From the NCBI GenBank assembly GCA_965208685.1, contig CBDBPL010000007.1:4092001-4156000 (forward strand): a DNA stretch of 64,000 nucleotides, in the 5' to 3' direction. The notes under the pieces were generated by a model that worked only from the letters and a program-made list of their open reading frames with translations, was not told the DNA's origin and did no database searches. Below are positions 41,910 to 50,502 of the stretch, piece by piece. The first letter of the stretch is position 1. Every line of letters begins with the position of its first letter. Source of the DNA: JAJEFO01 sp965208685 (GTDB lineage: Bacteria; Pseudomonadota; Alphaproteobacteria; Rhodobacterales; Rhodobacteraceae). Made by a program: the position numbers and the translations under genes.

Positions 41910-42248
41910 TCACGGCAGGGAAACGCCTTCAGGTTCTTCTGCGGTCTCCGGCTTTCGTCCGCCGGACGAAGCCGGCTGATGGACGTCGGGCGCCCATCCG
42001 GTGACCGCGCGGACTCGTTCCGGTGTCATGTGCGTGAGCCCCTGCACGTGACAGCGGGTCACGGCCTCGCGCAGCAGCCGGTACCTCGAAGGGTCCGTCA
42101 ACGCCAGGGCAGGGTCGACGTCGTCCCTGATGTAGCGGGCGATCTCGTGGAGAAGCTCCCAGTCGCGCTGAGCCATGACGGAGAAGACCTTTCCCCTGGC
42201 TAGGGCGTCTTCCGCCGTGACGCGGAGTGTCCTCTTGCTGCGACTCAA
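41910..42248 (-). CDS. Small protein partnered with a nucleotidyltransferase
   Basis: 112 residues. MSRSKRTLRVTAEDALARGK, VFSVMAQRDWELLHEIARYI and TRCHVQGLTHMTPERVRAVT suggest an all-helical soluble protein with a Pro/Glu-rich end. Not recognised. Its ATG is 4 bases after the stop of the upstream DUF6036-like gene on the same strand, which indicates a two-gene operon resembling AbiE-type toxin-antitoxin pairs. Confidence 0.55.
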   Translation of the reverse strand: MSRSKRTLRVTAEDALARGKVFSVMAQRDWELLHEIARYIRDDVDPALALTDPSRYRLLREAVTRCHVQGLTHMTPERVRAVTGWAPDVHQPASSGGRKPETAEEPEGVSLP

Positions 42249-42252
42249 GGAA

Positions 42253-42792
42253 TCAGTCCTCTCCGGGATGGCTGAGCTTCAGGAAGACCAGGTTTTCGTC
42301 CGCGGTCTCGCGGTCCGTCTTCCGGGGCAGTTCCCCGATCGCCTGCTCGACCGCCTGCAACGACAGGCCGGCGTTCGCGACCCACCACGCAGCGTCCTCC
42401 AGGTCCGTTTCGCTGCCGCGCGACAGCTTGGACGCGACGATCAGCTCGGCGGGGGGCCTTTCCACGACGAGGCGGCCATAGCGGTCGATTTCCGTCGTCC
42501 TGAAACCGCGGGGAAGCGAGACGATTCCTGGCCGGACAATCTGGATGTATTCATCCTCGTCGCCAATCTGTCCCTTGGGGTCGTAGAGAATGCCCGCCTT
42601 CTCGCAGGCGTTCCGGAAATCTTCCGCATCGAAGTCCGAGGCGGGCCGCCAGACGTCGATGTCCGGTGTCTGCCTGCCACCCTGTCCGGAAATGATGGAG
42701 GCCGCGCTCCCGATCAGCGTCAGCCTGGCCGGCTTGCGAAGTTCCTTTCCGATGGCGGAAAGGATGTCGTGCAGTCTGTCGCGGTCGATCAT
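42253..42792 (-). CDS. DUF6036/AbiEii-like nucleotidyltransferase
   Basis: 179 residues. The nucleotidyltransferase core is TLIGSAASIISGQGGRQTPD followed by IDVWRP (GS...DID), and a later Lys/Asp site is ELIVASKLSRGSETDLEDAA. This matches the small DUF6036 branch of AbiEii-type proteins. A related but much longer pair is found at 53-56 kb. A small gene follows closely and may be its antitoxin or accessory. Confidence 0.7.
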   Translation of the reverse strand: MIDRDRLHDILSAIGKELRKPARLTLIGSAASIISGQGGRQTPDIDVWRPASDFDAEDFRNACEKAGILYDPKGQIGDEDEYIQIVRPGIVSLPRGFRTTEIDRYGRLVVERPPAELIVASKLSRGSETDLEDAAWWVANAGLSLQAVEQAIGELPRKTDRETADENLVFLKLSHPGED

Positions 42793-43297
42793 GTGCGCCC
42801 CTCGCCGGACAGGTGGCCCCGGCTGGCCGGGAATTCAAGGCCGCCCGTTCCGAAAACGCCCTTGCACGTTTCGGGACACGGCGCCATGCGGGGGCGGATC
42901 AAGGGACGGACAGGGAGCCCCGTTTGGCCAATCCCGGATCCAGGCCGGAGACATCCGGCAAACGACCGGAGGAATCGGGTTGCCCGCCGGTCTTCGACAC
43001 GGCCTTGCGCAACAACGTTGCGCGGTTGACGGCCCGCAATGCGGGAACGTGACGAGACGTCCGGGACTCGCGCATCTGCATGGCGAGGGGCGTTCGAGTT
43101 GCCGACCCGTTGAGCCGTGAAACCAGCCCGGGTGCCACATCGTGACCTTCGGATGCAATTCCCCGAATGTATCCGCTGACGGCGGCCGTGCCCGCCGGAG
43201 ACCGGCCCTGGCCGACCGTGGCGGATGCGGCGATGCACCAGTGAACTGGACTGCCGCCATCAAAGCACCTAATGTCCTGACAGGAGAGGGAGGTACG
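42793..43297. other. Intergenic, divergent promoter region
   Basis: About 505 bases between the divergent nucleotidyltransferase and ispH genes. No further gene recognised. The ispH ribosome site GGGAGG lies at its end. Confidence 0.3.
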
Positions 43298-44248
43298 ATG
43301 GCCGAAGCAGACATCACGATCTACCTGGCGGCACCGAGGGGATTCTGTGCCGGGGTTGATCGCGCCATCAAGATCGTCGCGATGGCGCTGGAGAAATGGG
43401 GACCGCCAGTCTACGTGCGGCACGACATCGTGCACAATCGCTATGTCGTGGACGATCTCCGGTCTAAGGGCGCCGTCTTCGTCGAGGAACTCGACGAGTG
43501 CCCCGACGACCGGCCGGTCATCTTCTCCGCGCACGGCGTGCCCAAGTCCGTTCCGGCCGAGGCGGACCGCCGCAACATGATCTACGTGGACGCCACGTGC
43601 CCGCTTGTCAGCAAGGTGCATATCGAGGCGGCCCGGCATCACGGCAACGGCCTGCAAATGATCATGGTCGGGCATGCCGGCCACCCGGAGACGCTCGGCA
43701 CCATGGGACAGCTTCCCGAGGGAGAGATCCTCCTGGTCGAGACCGTCGAGGATGTCGCGCATGTCGAGCCCCGCGATCCCGGCAAGCTGGCCTACATCAC
43801 CCAGACCACGCTTTCGGTCGACGACACGGCAGAGATCGTCGCCGCCTTGAAGGCCCGCTTCCCGTCGATCGCCGGCCCGCACAAGGAAGACATCTGCTAC
43901 GCCGCGACGAACCGCCAGGCTGCCGTCAAGGCGATTGCACCCAGGATCGACGCGCTCCTGGTGCTGGGCGCACCGAATTCATCAAATTCAAGCCGCCTGG
44001 TCGAGGTGGGCCGGACGGCTGGCTGCAAGCACGCCCAGCTCCTGCAGCGTGCCAAGGACATCGACTGGCGCGCGATCGAAGGCGCGCGCAGCATCGGGCT
44101 CACGGCCGGCGCCTCCGCACCCGAAATCCTGGTCAACGAGGTGCTCGACGCCTTTCGGGAACGGTTCAGCGTGACCGTAGAAGCGGTGGAGACCGCTACC
44201 GAGAACGTCGAGTTCAAGGTGCCGAGAATTCTCCGGGACGCTGCCTGA
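43298..44248 (+). CDS. ispH: 4-hydroxy-3-methylbut-2-enyl diphosphate reductase
   Basis: 316 residues from ATG 43298, with GGGAGG upstream. Three cluster Cys are visible: APRGFCAGVDRAIKIV, YVDATCPLVSKVH and KEDICYAATNRQAAVK. His residues FSAHGVPKSV and GHAGHPE, and the motif GAPNSSNSSRLVEV for diphosphate binding, are conserved. The enzyme catalyses the last step of the MEP isoprenoid pathway using a [4Fe-4S] cluster. It leads a tight plus-strand block with a methyltransferase, GST and rnhA, a typical alphaproteobacterial order. Confidence 0.97.
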   Translation: MAEADITIYLAAPRGFCAGVDRAIKIVAMALEKWGPPVYVRHDIVHNRYVVDDLRSKGAVFVEELDECPDDRPVIFSAHGVPKSVPAEADRRNMIYVDATCPLVSKVHIEAARHHGNGLQMIMVGHAGHPETLGTMGQLPEGEILLVETVEDVAHVEPRDPGKLAYITQTTLSVDDTAEIVAALKARFPSIAGPHKEDICYAATNRQAAVKAIAPRIDALLVLGAPNSSNSSRLVEVGRTAGCKHAQLLQRAKDIDWRAIEGARSIGLTAGASAPEILVNEVLDAFRERFSVTVEAVETATENVEFKVPRILRDAA

Positions 44249-44273
44249 CGGCCAGCAGGATGCGGGCGGGCGC

Positions 44274-44873
44274 ATGACGGCGGATCGGGAGACAATGGCT
44301 GTCTACGCCCGGAAAGCGGCCGACTACGCGGCAATGGCGGACCGGGAACGCAACGAGCGTCCCTTGGCAGCGTTCATCAAGTCCTTGCCCGCACAGGCGC
44401 GCGTTCTCGACCTTGGCTGCGGACCGGGCCGCGCGGCCGCGCGCATGGCGCAGGCCGGCCTGCAGGTTGACGCATGGGACGCCTCCCCGGAAATGGCCGC
44501 GCTTGCGCGCGAGAAGTTCGGGCTGGACGCTCGCGTCGCAACCTTCGATGCGCTCGATGCCGACGCCGCCTATGACGGGATCTATGCCAATTTCTCGCTG
44601 CTGCACGCGCCGAGATCGGAAATGCCGGGACATCTGGACAGGATCGCGAATGCGTTGACCGCGCGCGGCGTGTTCCATATAGGGCTCAAGACCGGCGTCG
44701 GCGAGAAACGCGATTCCCTCGGCCGCTTCTATGCATATTACGAGGAATCCGAGCTCGTCGAACTTCTTGAATCAGCCGGGTTCGAGATCCTGTCGCGTGC
44801 AACCGGCACGGAAAAGGGGCTGGACGGATTCGAAGCCCCGTGGATCGTGATGAGGGCCAGGAAAGTTGACTGA
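44274..44873 (+). CDS. Class I SAM-dependent methyltransferase
   Basis: 199 residues. Motif I is ARVLDLGCGPGRAAARMAQA, motif II has VDAWDASPEM, and YDGIYANFSLLHAPRSEM is motif IV. The C-terminal part is a short beta region with FHIGLKTGVGEKRDSLGRFY. Substrate not predictable. It starts 25 bases after ispH and overlaps the GST gene by 8 bases, so it belongs to the same operon. Confidence 0.85.
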   Translation: MTADRETMAVYARKAADYAAMADRERNERPLAAFIKSLPAQARVLDLGCGPGRAAARMAQAGLQVDAWDASPEMAALAREKFGLDARVATFDALDADAAYDGIYANFSLLHAPRSEMPGHLDRIANALTARGVFHIGLKTGVGEKRDSLGRFYAYYEESELVELLESAGFEILSRATGTEKGLDGFEAPWIVMRARKVD

Positions 44874-45489
44874 ACTCAAGCTTTACTCCATGCCGTCCTC
44901 GGGCAACAGCTACAAGGTCCGGCTGCTCCTGTCCCTGATGCGGCGCAACTACACGCACGTGGCGCTCGAAAGCGACTCCCCCGAACTTGCTCGCGTGCAC
45001 GAAGAGGGATGGCTTCCGTTCGGCAAGCTCCCGGTCCTCGAGCTTGGGGACGGGACCCTCATGGCGGAATCCAACGCGATCCTCTGCTGTCTCGCGGAAG
45101 GGACCGGGTTTCTCCCCGAAGATCCCGTTCGGCGGGCGCACGTGCTTGCCTGGATGTTCTGGGAGCAGAACCAGCATGAAGGCGTCATTGCCGTCCGGGC
45201 GGCATTGAGGAACTACCCAAGCCGCGCGCATGAGGCAACGCCCGACCGCATGGCCGACCTCCTGAACCGGGGCCACGAAATCCTGGGCGTCATGGAAGGC
45301 CGGCTTCAGGAGACGGCGTGGCTGACGGGCGGCCAGCTGACCGTCGCCGACATCTCCCTCTATGCCTACACGCATACAGCCGACTCCAGGGGCGGATACG
45401 ACCTGCATCGGTTCCCCGCCATTCGGACATGGCTGCAGGGAATGACGGAGCAGCCGGGTTATGTCGGGCTTGATCACGTCCCTGGGTGA
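44866..45489 (+). CDS. Glutathione S-transferase family protein
   Basis: 207 residues from TTG 44866 overlapping the methyltransferase end. N-terminal thioredoxin-like domain: LKLYSMPSSGNSYKVRLLLS, LPVLELGDGTLMAESNAILC (cis-Pro, Ser binding glutathione gamma-Glu). C-terminal helical domain: HVLAWMFWEQNQHEGVIAVR, WLTGGQLTVADISLYAYTHT with the conserved Asp. It probably conjugates or reduces small electrophiles. The stop overlaps the rnhA start (GTGA). Confidence 0.9.
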   Translation: MTELKLYSMPSSGNSYKVRLLLSLMRRNYTHVALESDSPELARVHEEGWLPFGKLPVLELGDGTLMAESNAILCCLAEGTGFLPEDPVRRAHVLAWMFWEQNQHEGVIAVRAALRNYPSRAHEATPDRMADLLNRGHEILGVMEGRLQETAWLTGGQLTVADISLYAYTHTADSRGGYDLHRFPAIRTWLQGMTEQPGYVGLDHVPG

Positions 45490-46052
45490 CCGAGGTCTTT
45501 GCCTATACCGACGGCGCCTGCTCGGGCAACCCGGGTCCGGGCGGATGGGGAGTGCTTCTCGTCGCCAGGGAACGTGACCGCGTCTTGCGTGAGCGAGAGC
45601 TTTCCGGCGGAGAGGCCCTGACCACGAACAACCGGATGGAACTCCTGGCCGCGATCCATGCGCTCGAGACGCTGAAACGTCCTTCCCGGATCACGCTTGT
45701 CACCGACTCGGCCTACGTGAAGAACGGAATCACGGCCTGGATTCCCGGATGGAAGGCCAATGGCTGGCAGACGTCAGCCAGGAAGCCGGTGAAGAACGTG
45801 GACCTTTGGAAACGGCTCGATGCGGCCCAGGGTCCGCATGACGTTCAATGGACGTGGGTGAAGGGCCACGCAGGCCATCCGGAGAACGAGCGCGCGGACG
45901 AACTCGCGCGCCAGGGCATGGCGCCGTTCGTCAAGCGAGGCTCCGACGCGGAGGCACGGCCACGAACGGGACCCGAAACGCGCCGTCGCGATGCGGCAAC
46001 CCGTCCCGAGCGTGGCAAGGCAAGGGCGCGGCGAACCCGCCGCGCCGATTGA
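45486..46052 (+). CDS. rnhA: Ribonuclease HI
   Basis: 188 residues from GTG 45486 overlapping the GST stop. Catalytic residues are visible: YTDGACSGNPGPGGWG (Asp), NNRMELLAAIHALE (Glu), LVTDSAYVKNGI (Asp) and KGHAGHPENERADELARQGM (His, Asp). The enzyme degrades the RNA strand of RNA-DNA hybrids. The C-terminal 40 residues are an unusual Arg-rich tail (ETRRRDAATRPERGKARARR) beyond the normal 150-residue core, possibly nucleic-acid binding. It converges with rplA across 16 bases. Confidence 0.95.
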   Translation: MTEVFAYTDGACSGNPGPGGWGVLLVARERDRVLRERELSGGEALTTNNRMELLAAIHALETLKRPSRITLVTDSAYVKNGITAWIPGWKANGWQTSARKPVKNVDLWKRLDAAQGPHDVQWTWVKGHAGHPENERADELARQGMAPFVKRGSDAEARPRTGPETRRRDAATRPERGKARARRTRRAD

Positions 46053-46068
46053 TCGCCGAACTTCTGGC

Positions 46069-46767
46069 CTAGTTGCCGGTCGCGCTGTCGATGCTGATCG
46101 ACACGCCCGGACCCATGGTCGAGCTGAGCGCGACCTTCTTCATGTAGGTGCCCTTCGTGCCCGAAGGCTTCGCCTTGGACACGGCGTCCACGAATGCCCG
46201 GACGTTCTCGGCGAGTTTCGCCGCCTCGAACGACACCTTGCCAACGCCCGCATGGACGATGCCGGCCTTCTCGACCTTGAACTGAACCTCGCCGCCCTTG
46301 GCGGCCTCGACCGCCTCCTTGACTTCCATCGTGACCGTGCCGACCTTCGGATTCGGCATCAGGTTCCGTGGTCCCAGCACCTTGCCGAGTCGCCCGACGA
46401 CCGGCATCATGTCCGGGGTTGCAATGCAGCGATCGAACTCGATCGTGCCGCCCTGAACCGTCTCCATCAGGTCTTCCGCACCGACGATGTCCGCGCCGGC
46501 TTCCTTGGCCTCGTCAGCCTTGGCCCCGCGCGCGAACACGGCCACGCGAAGGGCCTTGCCGGTTCCGTTCGGCAGCGTGACCGTGCCGCGAACCATCTGG
46601 TCCGCGTGGCGGGGGTCGACCCCGAGGTTCATCGCGATCTCGACGGTTTCGTCGAACCTTGCGCTGGCGCTGGTCTTGACGAGCGCGACCGCCTCTTCGA
46701 CCGTCACGTTTTCCTTGCCAGAGACGGCTTGACGAGCCGTCTTGATGCGCTTTCCGATCTTCGCCAT
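46069..46767 (-). CDS. rplA: 50S ribosomal protein L1
   Basis: 232 residues, normal. Signature regions: AKIGKRIKTARQAV, VEIAMNLGVDPRHADQMVRG, VLGPRNLMPNPKVGTVT, GKVSFEAAKLAENVRAF and PSGTKGTYMKKVALSSTMGP. It binds 23S rRNA at the mobile L1 stalk and autoregulates the L11 operon in other bacteria. It follows rplK after three bases. Downstream, rplJ, rplL and rpoB, which usually follow, are not present in this window. The gene ends facing rnhA. Confidence 0.97.
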   Translation of the reverse strand: MAKIGKRIKTARQAVSGKENVTVEEAVALVKTSASARFDETVEIAMNLGVDPRHADQMVRGTVTLPNGTGKALRVAVFARGAKADEAKEAGADIVGAEDLMETVQGGTIEFDRCIATPDMMPVVGRLGKVLGPRNLMPNPKVGTVTMEVKEAVEAAKGGEVQFKVEKAGIVHAGVGKVSFEAAKLAENVRAFVDAVSKAKPSGTKGTYMKKVALSSTMGPGVSISIDSATGN

Positions 46768-46770
46768 GAC

Positions 46771-47199
46771 CTACCCCTTCACCTCGATTCCCATCGACCT
46801 TGCCGAGCCGAGAATGATCTTCATCGCCTCGTCGACGTCGTTCGCCGAAAGATCCTTCATCTTGGCCTCTGCAATCTCGCGAACCTGCGCGCCGGTGACA
46901 GAACCCACGATTTCGCGCGACGGCATGTTGGCGCCGGATTGCACCCTTGCCGCCTTCTTGAGGAAATAGGACGCCGGTGGCGTCTTGATGTCCATCGCGA
47001 AAGACTTGTCCTGGTAGTAGGTGACGATGGTCGGGCACGGCGCGCCCTGTTCCATGTCCTGCGTCCTGGCGTTGAACGCCTTGCAGAACTCCATGATGTT
47101 GATGCCTCGCTGGCCCAGTGCCGGACCTACCGGCGGCGAAGGGTTCGCCTGCCCGGCCGGCACCTGAAGCTTCATCGTGCCGACAACCTTCTTGGCCAT
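46771..47199 (-). CDS. rplK: 50S ribosomal protein L11
   Basis: 142 residues with AAAGGAGG upstream of ATG 47199. Signature: KLQVPAGQANPSPPVGPALG, NIMEFCKAFNARTQ, TPPASYFLKKAARVQSGANM, and SARSMGIEV at the end. L11 forms the GTPase-associated centre and is needed for RelA-type sensing. Normally nusG lies directly upstream, but here a 545-bp gap intervenes. Confidence 0.97.
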   Translation of the reverse strand: MAKKVVGTMKLQVPAGQANPSPPVGPALGQRGINIMEFCKAFNARTQDMEQGAPCPTIVTYYQDKSFAMDIKTPPASYFLKKAARVQSGANMPSREIVGSVTGAQVREIAEAKMKDLSANDVDEAMKIILGSARSMGIEVKG

Positions 47200-47744
47200 C
47201 TCGGGCCTCCTTTCTCAACGCTCCCGGGACGCGTCCCGCGAGACTGCGGCTGACGTGGTCCGGCCTGGCGGTCGCGACCGCCTCGCCTCCCACAAGGATT
47301 TGCCGCAAGTGCGGCAGACGCGCCCGATACAACGGGCATGTTCCGTTGGCAAGCCCTCCTTGGACACACCGTCATTCGCCGGGGACAGACACGCAGGGCG
47401 TCCTGTTCAGATCCGAGCCGCCATATGCACTTTTCACGGAAATCATCCATTCCGATACGTCTTTCATGTGCTGGAAACAAGATTCATTTTCATGTGCTGG
47501 AACCAAGATTCATGAAGAACCAAGCTTCCGATCAGGATTCACGATGAGGGAGAAAAACTCATGCCGCCAGGTCATGAAGTACAGTTTTCGGGCCCCAGGA
47601 AAGTTCTTCAGGAACGTCGCCTTCCAGAGACCGCAACCCTCACGGAAGGGAAAATTGCTCGGAATCAACGGCGTAGGAAAGTCTTGTTCAAGAGAGAGCG
47701 AAACGCTGTGTTCGGCTCGAGGCGCGTCATGAATGTCAACGGCC
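47200..47744. other. Unusual spacer between nusG and rplK
   Basis: 545 bases of lower-GC, gene-free sequence in a place where most bacteria have fewer than 150. It contains a 26-base direct tandem repeat at 47464-47515. The longest frame (minus, up to 47800) is not protein-like. It must now carry the promoter for rplKA, or be transcribed through from nusG. Confidence 0.6.
47464..47515 (+). repeat. 26-base tandem duplication
   Basis: Two adjacent copies of TCATGTGCTGGAA(A/C)CAAG with ATTCAT(T/G)(T/A) ends, differing at about three positions. It lies inside the nusG-rplK spacer. Confidence 0.75.
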
Positions 47745-48278
47745 CTAGTTTTGCTTTGCGACCTGCGTGAACTCGAGCTCCACTGGCGTTGCGCGACCAA
47801 AAATCGAGACGGAGACTTTCAGGCGCTGGTTGTCTTCGTCGACTTCCTCGACGGTGCCGTCAAAGTCTTCGAACGGACCATCATGCACCTTGACCTTTTC
47901 GCCGACATCGAACGAGATCATGAGCTTCGGCGCGGTCTCGCCCTCTTCAACGCGATTCAGGATCGCGTTGACCTCGGCATCCGGCATCGGCATCGGATGA
48001 CCTCGAGACCCGAGGAAACCGGTGACGCGATTGATCGAGTTTATCAGGTGATAGCCCTCGTCCGACATGTCCATCCTGACCAGCACGTAGCCCGGCATGA
48101 AGCGTCGTTCGGCCGTGACTCTTTTTCCGCGCCGAATCTCGATGACCTCTTCGGTCGGAACGAGGACTTCCTCGATCTCGCTCGGAAGACCTGCATCGTC
48201 CACGGCATGGCGAATCTGTTCGGCAACCTTTTTTTCGAAGTTCGACAGAACGCTTACAGCGTACCAGCGCTTGGCCAT
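47745..48278 (-). CDS. nusG: Transcription termination/antitermination factor NusG
   Basis: 177 residues. NGN domain: KRWYAVSVLSNFEKKVAEQI, RRFMPGYVLVRMDMSDEGYH, INSINRVTGFLG. KOW domain: FDVGEKVKVHDGPFEDFDGT, then VEEVDEDNQRLKVSVSIFGR and ATPVELEFTQV. NusG binds RNA polymerase and links it to Rho or ribosomes. The usual upstream neighbour secE was not found within this window; instead transposon relics lie upstream. All motifs look intact. Confidence 0.96.
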   Translation of the reverse strand: MAKRWYAVSVLSNFEKKVAEQIRHAVDDAGLPSEIEEVLVPTEEVIEIRRGKRVTAERRFMPGYVLVRMDMSDEGYHLINSINRVTGFLGSRGHPMPMPDAEVNAILNRVEEGETAPKLMISFDVGEKVKVHDGPFEDFDGTVEEVDEDNQRLKVSVSIFGRATPVELEFTQVAKQN

Positions 48279-48515
48279 GGTTCTTCCTCTTCGTCAGGGG
48301 CGAAGGCCCCGGAATTGTCCGAGCACAGTCCACTTGCCGTTCAAGTCCGTTCAACCGTGTCGGGGAGTCACATGCGAAATACACGTGATGAAGCGACAGT
48401 GCAAGCCCCGGCGAACGTCCCGAAGAGAACGCTCCGTCGCCCGAAGATGACGGTTTCTCGGCCAGGCTGCACGGCAGCCAGCCCGCCTTGCGACCGGCGG
48501 CCAGCCGCCCACCCG

Positions 48516-48621
48516 GGGCGCAGGGCAATCCTCGGGAAGGGCGGCAATCCCCGCTCCGACGGGACGCCGGTCTTGCCGGTTCTCCGGCGCGTCGGCAGCA
48601 GTTGGCATGCCGCCGTCACGC
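48516..48621 (+). pseudogene. TnpB internal relic
   Basis: The frame reads LGKGGNPRSDGTPVLPVLRR, VGSSWHAAVTPRL, matching IRRKGGNPYSGGKPVSAVLK and RVGGRWHAIVCLS of the TnpB at 13861. About 35 codons survive, upstream of nusG and between it and the decarboxylase gene. Confidence 0.55.
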
Positions 48622-48702
48622 CGCGGCTTGTTCCGCTTTCAGTTTCGCAACGGATCCGTCCTGCAGGACGGGTTGGAACGCGATGACGCACGTTCCGTGC
48701 AT
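48616..48702 (-). other. Mini-ORF like that in the IscB element right end
   Basis: 28 codons, MHGTCVIAFQPVLQDGSVAK, then LKAEQAAA, preceded by AAGGAG at a good distance. The first 16 codons match MHGTREPAFLPALKDG encoded at the right ends of both IscB elements (16547 and 24513), which also have an AGGAG site before the ATG. It may be a leftover element end or a conserved short peptide. Confidence 0.4.
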
Positions 48703-48791
48703 TGGTGCATTCTCCTTGCTCCGGAACGTGTCGCGGGCGTCGCCACACCCGTCACGCCGGTCAGTTGGCGCATGCAGTGCGGCGCATGCCG

Positions 48792-50225
48792 TCACTCCAG
48801 CGCATCGGTCTTCGAGAGCGCCTCTTTCCCAAACTTCTCGACCGCCTCCAGCGTCTCGCGCACGTCGTGCCATGTCGTGTTGTGGTTGATGATGCACATC
48901 CTGAGCGCAAACGTCCCGTGCAGCAGCGTGGACGACATGAACGCGGGATCGTCCCAGAACATGCGGACGAGCACGTTCCTGTTGAGCTTCTCCAGCGCCG
49001 CCTCGTCAAGCTCCCTGTCCGCGGGATTGACGCGGAAGCAGACGATCCCAAGCGTCGCCGCGCTCATGGCCTCCAGAACCGGACTCGCGCGAACATGGGC
49101 CTCGGCCCGGGCGGCCAGCTCCATCCCCTTCCCGACCGCGCGCCGGAACCTCGCCATGCCGAACGTCTGGACCGACATCCAGACCTTCAGCGCCCGCGCC
49201 GAGCGGCTCAGCTGCAGGCCGAGATCGGAGAAGTTGGGGTGGTTCGCCCCCCACACCGTGTCCTGAAGGATGTCCGGCCGGACCGAGAACGTGTCCCTGA
49301 GAGTGTTCTCGTCCTTCACCAGCAGGCAGCCGGCCTCGTAGGGCTGAAAAAACCACTTGTGCGCATCCAGCCCAATTGAATCAGCGCGCTCGATGCCGCG
49401 CAGGAGCTGCCCGCCCCGCTCCGTCACCGCGGCAAAGCCGCCATAGGCGGCATCGACATGCAGCCAGAGACCCTCCGCCGCGCAGAAGCCGGCCATCGCC
49501 TCGAGCGGGTCGATGGCGCCCGTGCCCGCCGTGCCGGCGTTGGCTGCAACCGCGACAGGCGTGAAGCCGGCTGCGCGGTCGTCGGACACGGCCTTGGCGA
49601 GCGCATCCATGTCCAGGCGGAAGTCCGCATCGCTAGGGATCATGCGAATGCACTCGCGGCGGACGCCGACGATCATGGCCGCGCGGACGAGCGCGCTGTG
49701 GCTCTGGTCACTCATGTAGACGGTGGCGCGCTCAGGATGGCCCGCCGCGTTCCGCGCTGCAACGAAGGCGTCGACGCTGGCGGCCGAGCCGCCGCTGGTG
49801 AAGAGCCCGCCCGCGCCTTCCGGATAGCCGAGCCAGCGCCTGAACCAGTCGATGACGACCAGTTCCAGCTGGCTCGGGCCGCTTGCGACCAGCCACGTGC
49901 ACTGGTTGACATTGTAGCCGGCCGCCATGAAGTCGGCGACCACGGCAGGCCAGGCGGGCGACGACGGGACGAATCCGAAGCAGCGCGGGTGGTCCAGGCG
50001 CACCGTGAGCGGAAGAACGTCGCGCGCAACAGTCTCGATCACCTCGTCGACGGGCCGGCCTTCCTCGGGCGGGGCCTCCAGCAGCCGCTCTTCCAGGACC
50101 CGCCGGAATTCGCCGTCCCAGGCGTTCTCTCCTGGCAGGCTCTCGGTACGTTCCACCACGAGTTCGAGCGCCTTGCGCCCGAATTCAAGCATCTCCTCAC
50201 GCGACATCCGCAGTTCGTCAGCCAT
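48792..50225 (-). CDS. PLP-dependent group II (aromatic-L-amino-acid type) decarboxylase
   Basis: 477 residues from ATG 50225, with GGAG upstream. An N-terminal extension of the frame is ignored. Motifs: HPRCFGFVPSSPAWPAVVAD, FTSGGSAASVDAFVAARNAA (PLP phosphate), VAANAGTAGTGAIDPLEAM, LHVDAAYGGFAAVTERG (PLP Asp), and the Schiff-base Lys in GLDAHKWFFQPYEAGCLLVK. The C-terminal domain ends LRMCIINHNTTWHDVRETLE. It decarboxylates aromatic amino acids such as tyrosine, tryptophan or DOPA; the exact substrate is unknown. No partner gene. It runs toward the nusG end. Confidence 0.9.
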   Translation of the reverse strand: MADELRMSREEMLEFGRKALELVVERTESLPGENAWDGEFRRVLEERLLEAPPEEGRPVDEVIETVARDVLPLTVRLDHPRCFGFVPSSPAWPAVVADFMAAGYNVNQCTWLVASGPSQLELVVIDWFRRWLGYPEGAGGLFTSGGSAASVDAFVAARNAAGHPERATVYMSDQSHSALVRAAMIVGVRRECIRMIPSDADFRLDMDALAKAVSDDRAAGFTPVAVAANAGTAGTGAIDPLEAMAGFCAAEGLWLHVDAAYGGFAAVTERGGQLLRGIERADSIGLDAHKWFFQPYEAGCLLVKDENTLRDTFSVRPDILQDTVWGANHPNFSDLGLQLSRSARALKVWMSVQTFGMARFRRAVGKGMELAARAEAHVRASPVLEAMSAATLGIVCFRVNPADRELDEAALEKLNRNVLVRMFWDDPAFMSSTLLHGTFALRMCIINHNTTWHDVRETLEAVEKFGKEALSKTDALE

Positions 50226-50502
50226 CTGGACTCCCTTTCCGCCCTCCTGACAAGGTCTGCGCCCGTCTGGCACTTGATCGCAAGACAGATCCTTCAGGCC
50301 CTTTGACTAAAGGTTGGTAGCCCAAACACGCATGACATGGAAGCCAAGCCAGAAGCGGATGCAAGTCGTCCGGCCGGGCCGCGCCTCCCGCCGCATGGCC
50401 CAGAAGTCGAAAGGCTCTTTCCCGGCGAATGCGACGGCGCTCTTGCCAATCCCCGGGCATCCTGCTGTCACTGCCCATCATGTCCCAAGGGAAGGCCAAG
50501 CC

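Noticed and set aside
45991..47253. 420-codon plus-strand frame
   Set aside because: Antisense to rplA and rplK, which are certain.
47464..47515. CRISPR-like repeat
   Set aside because: Two adjacent units without spacers; it is a simple tandem duplication. No array was seen anywhere in the window.
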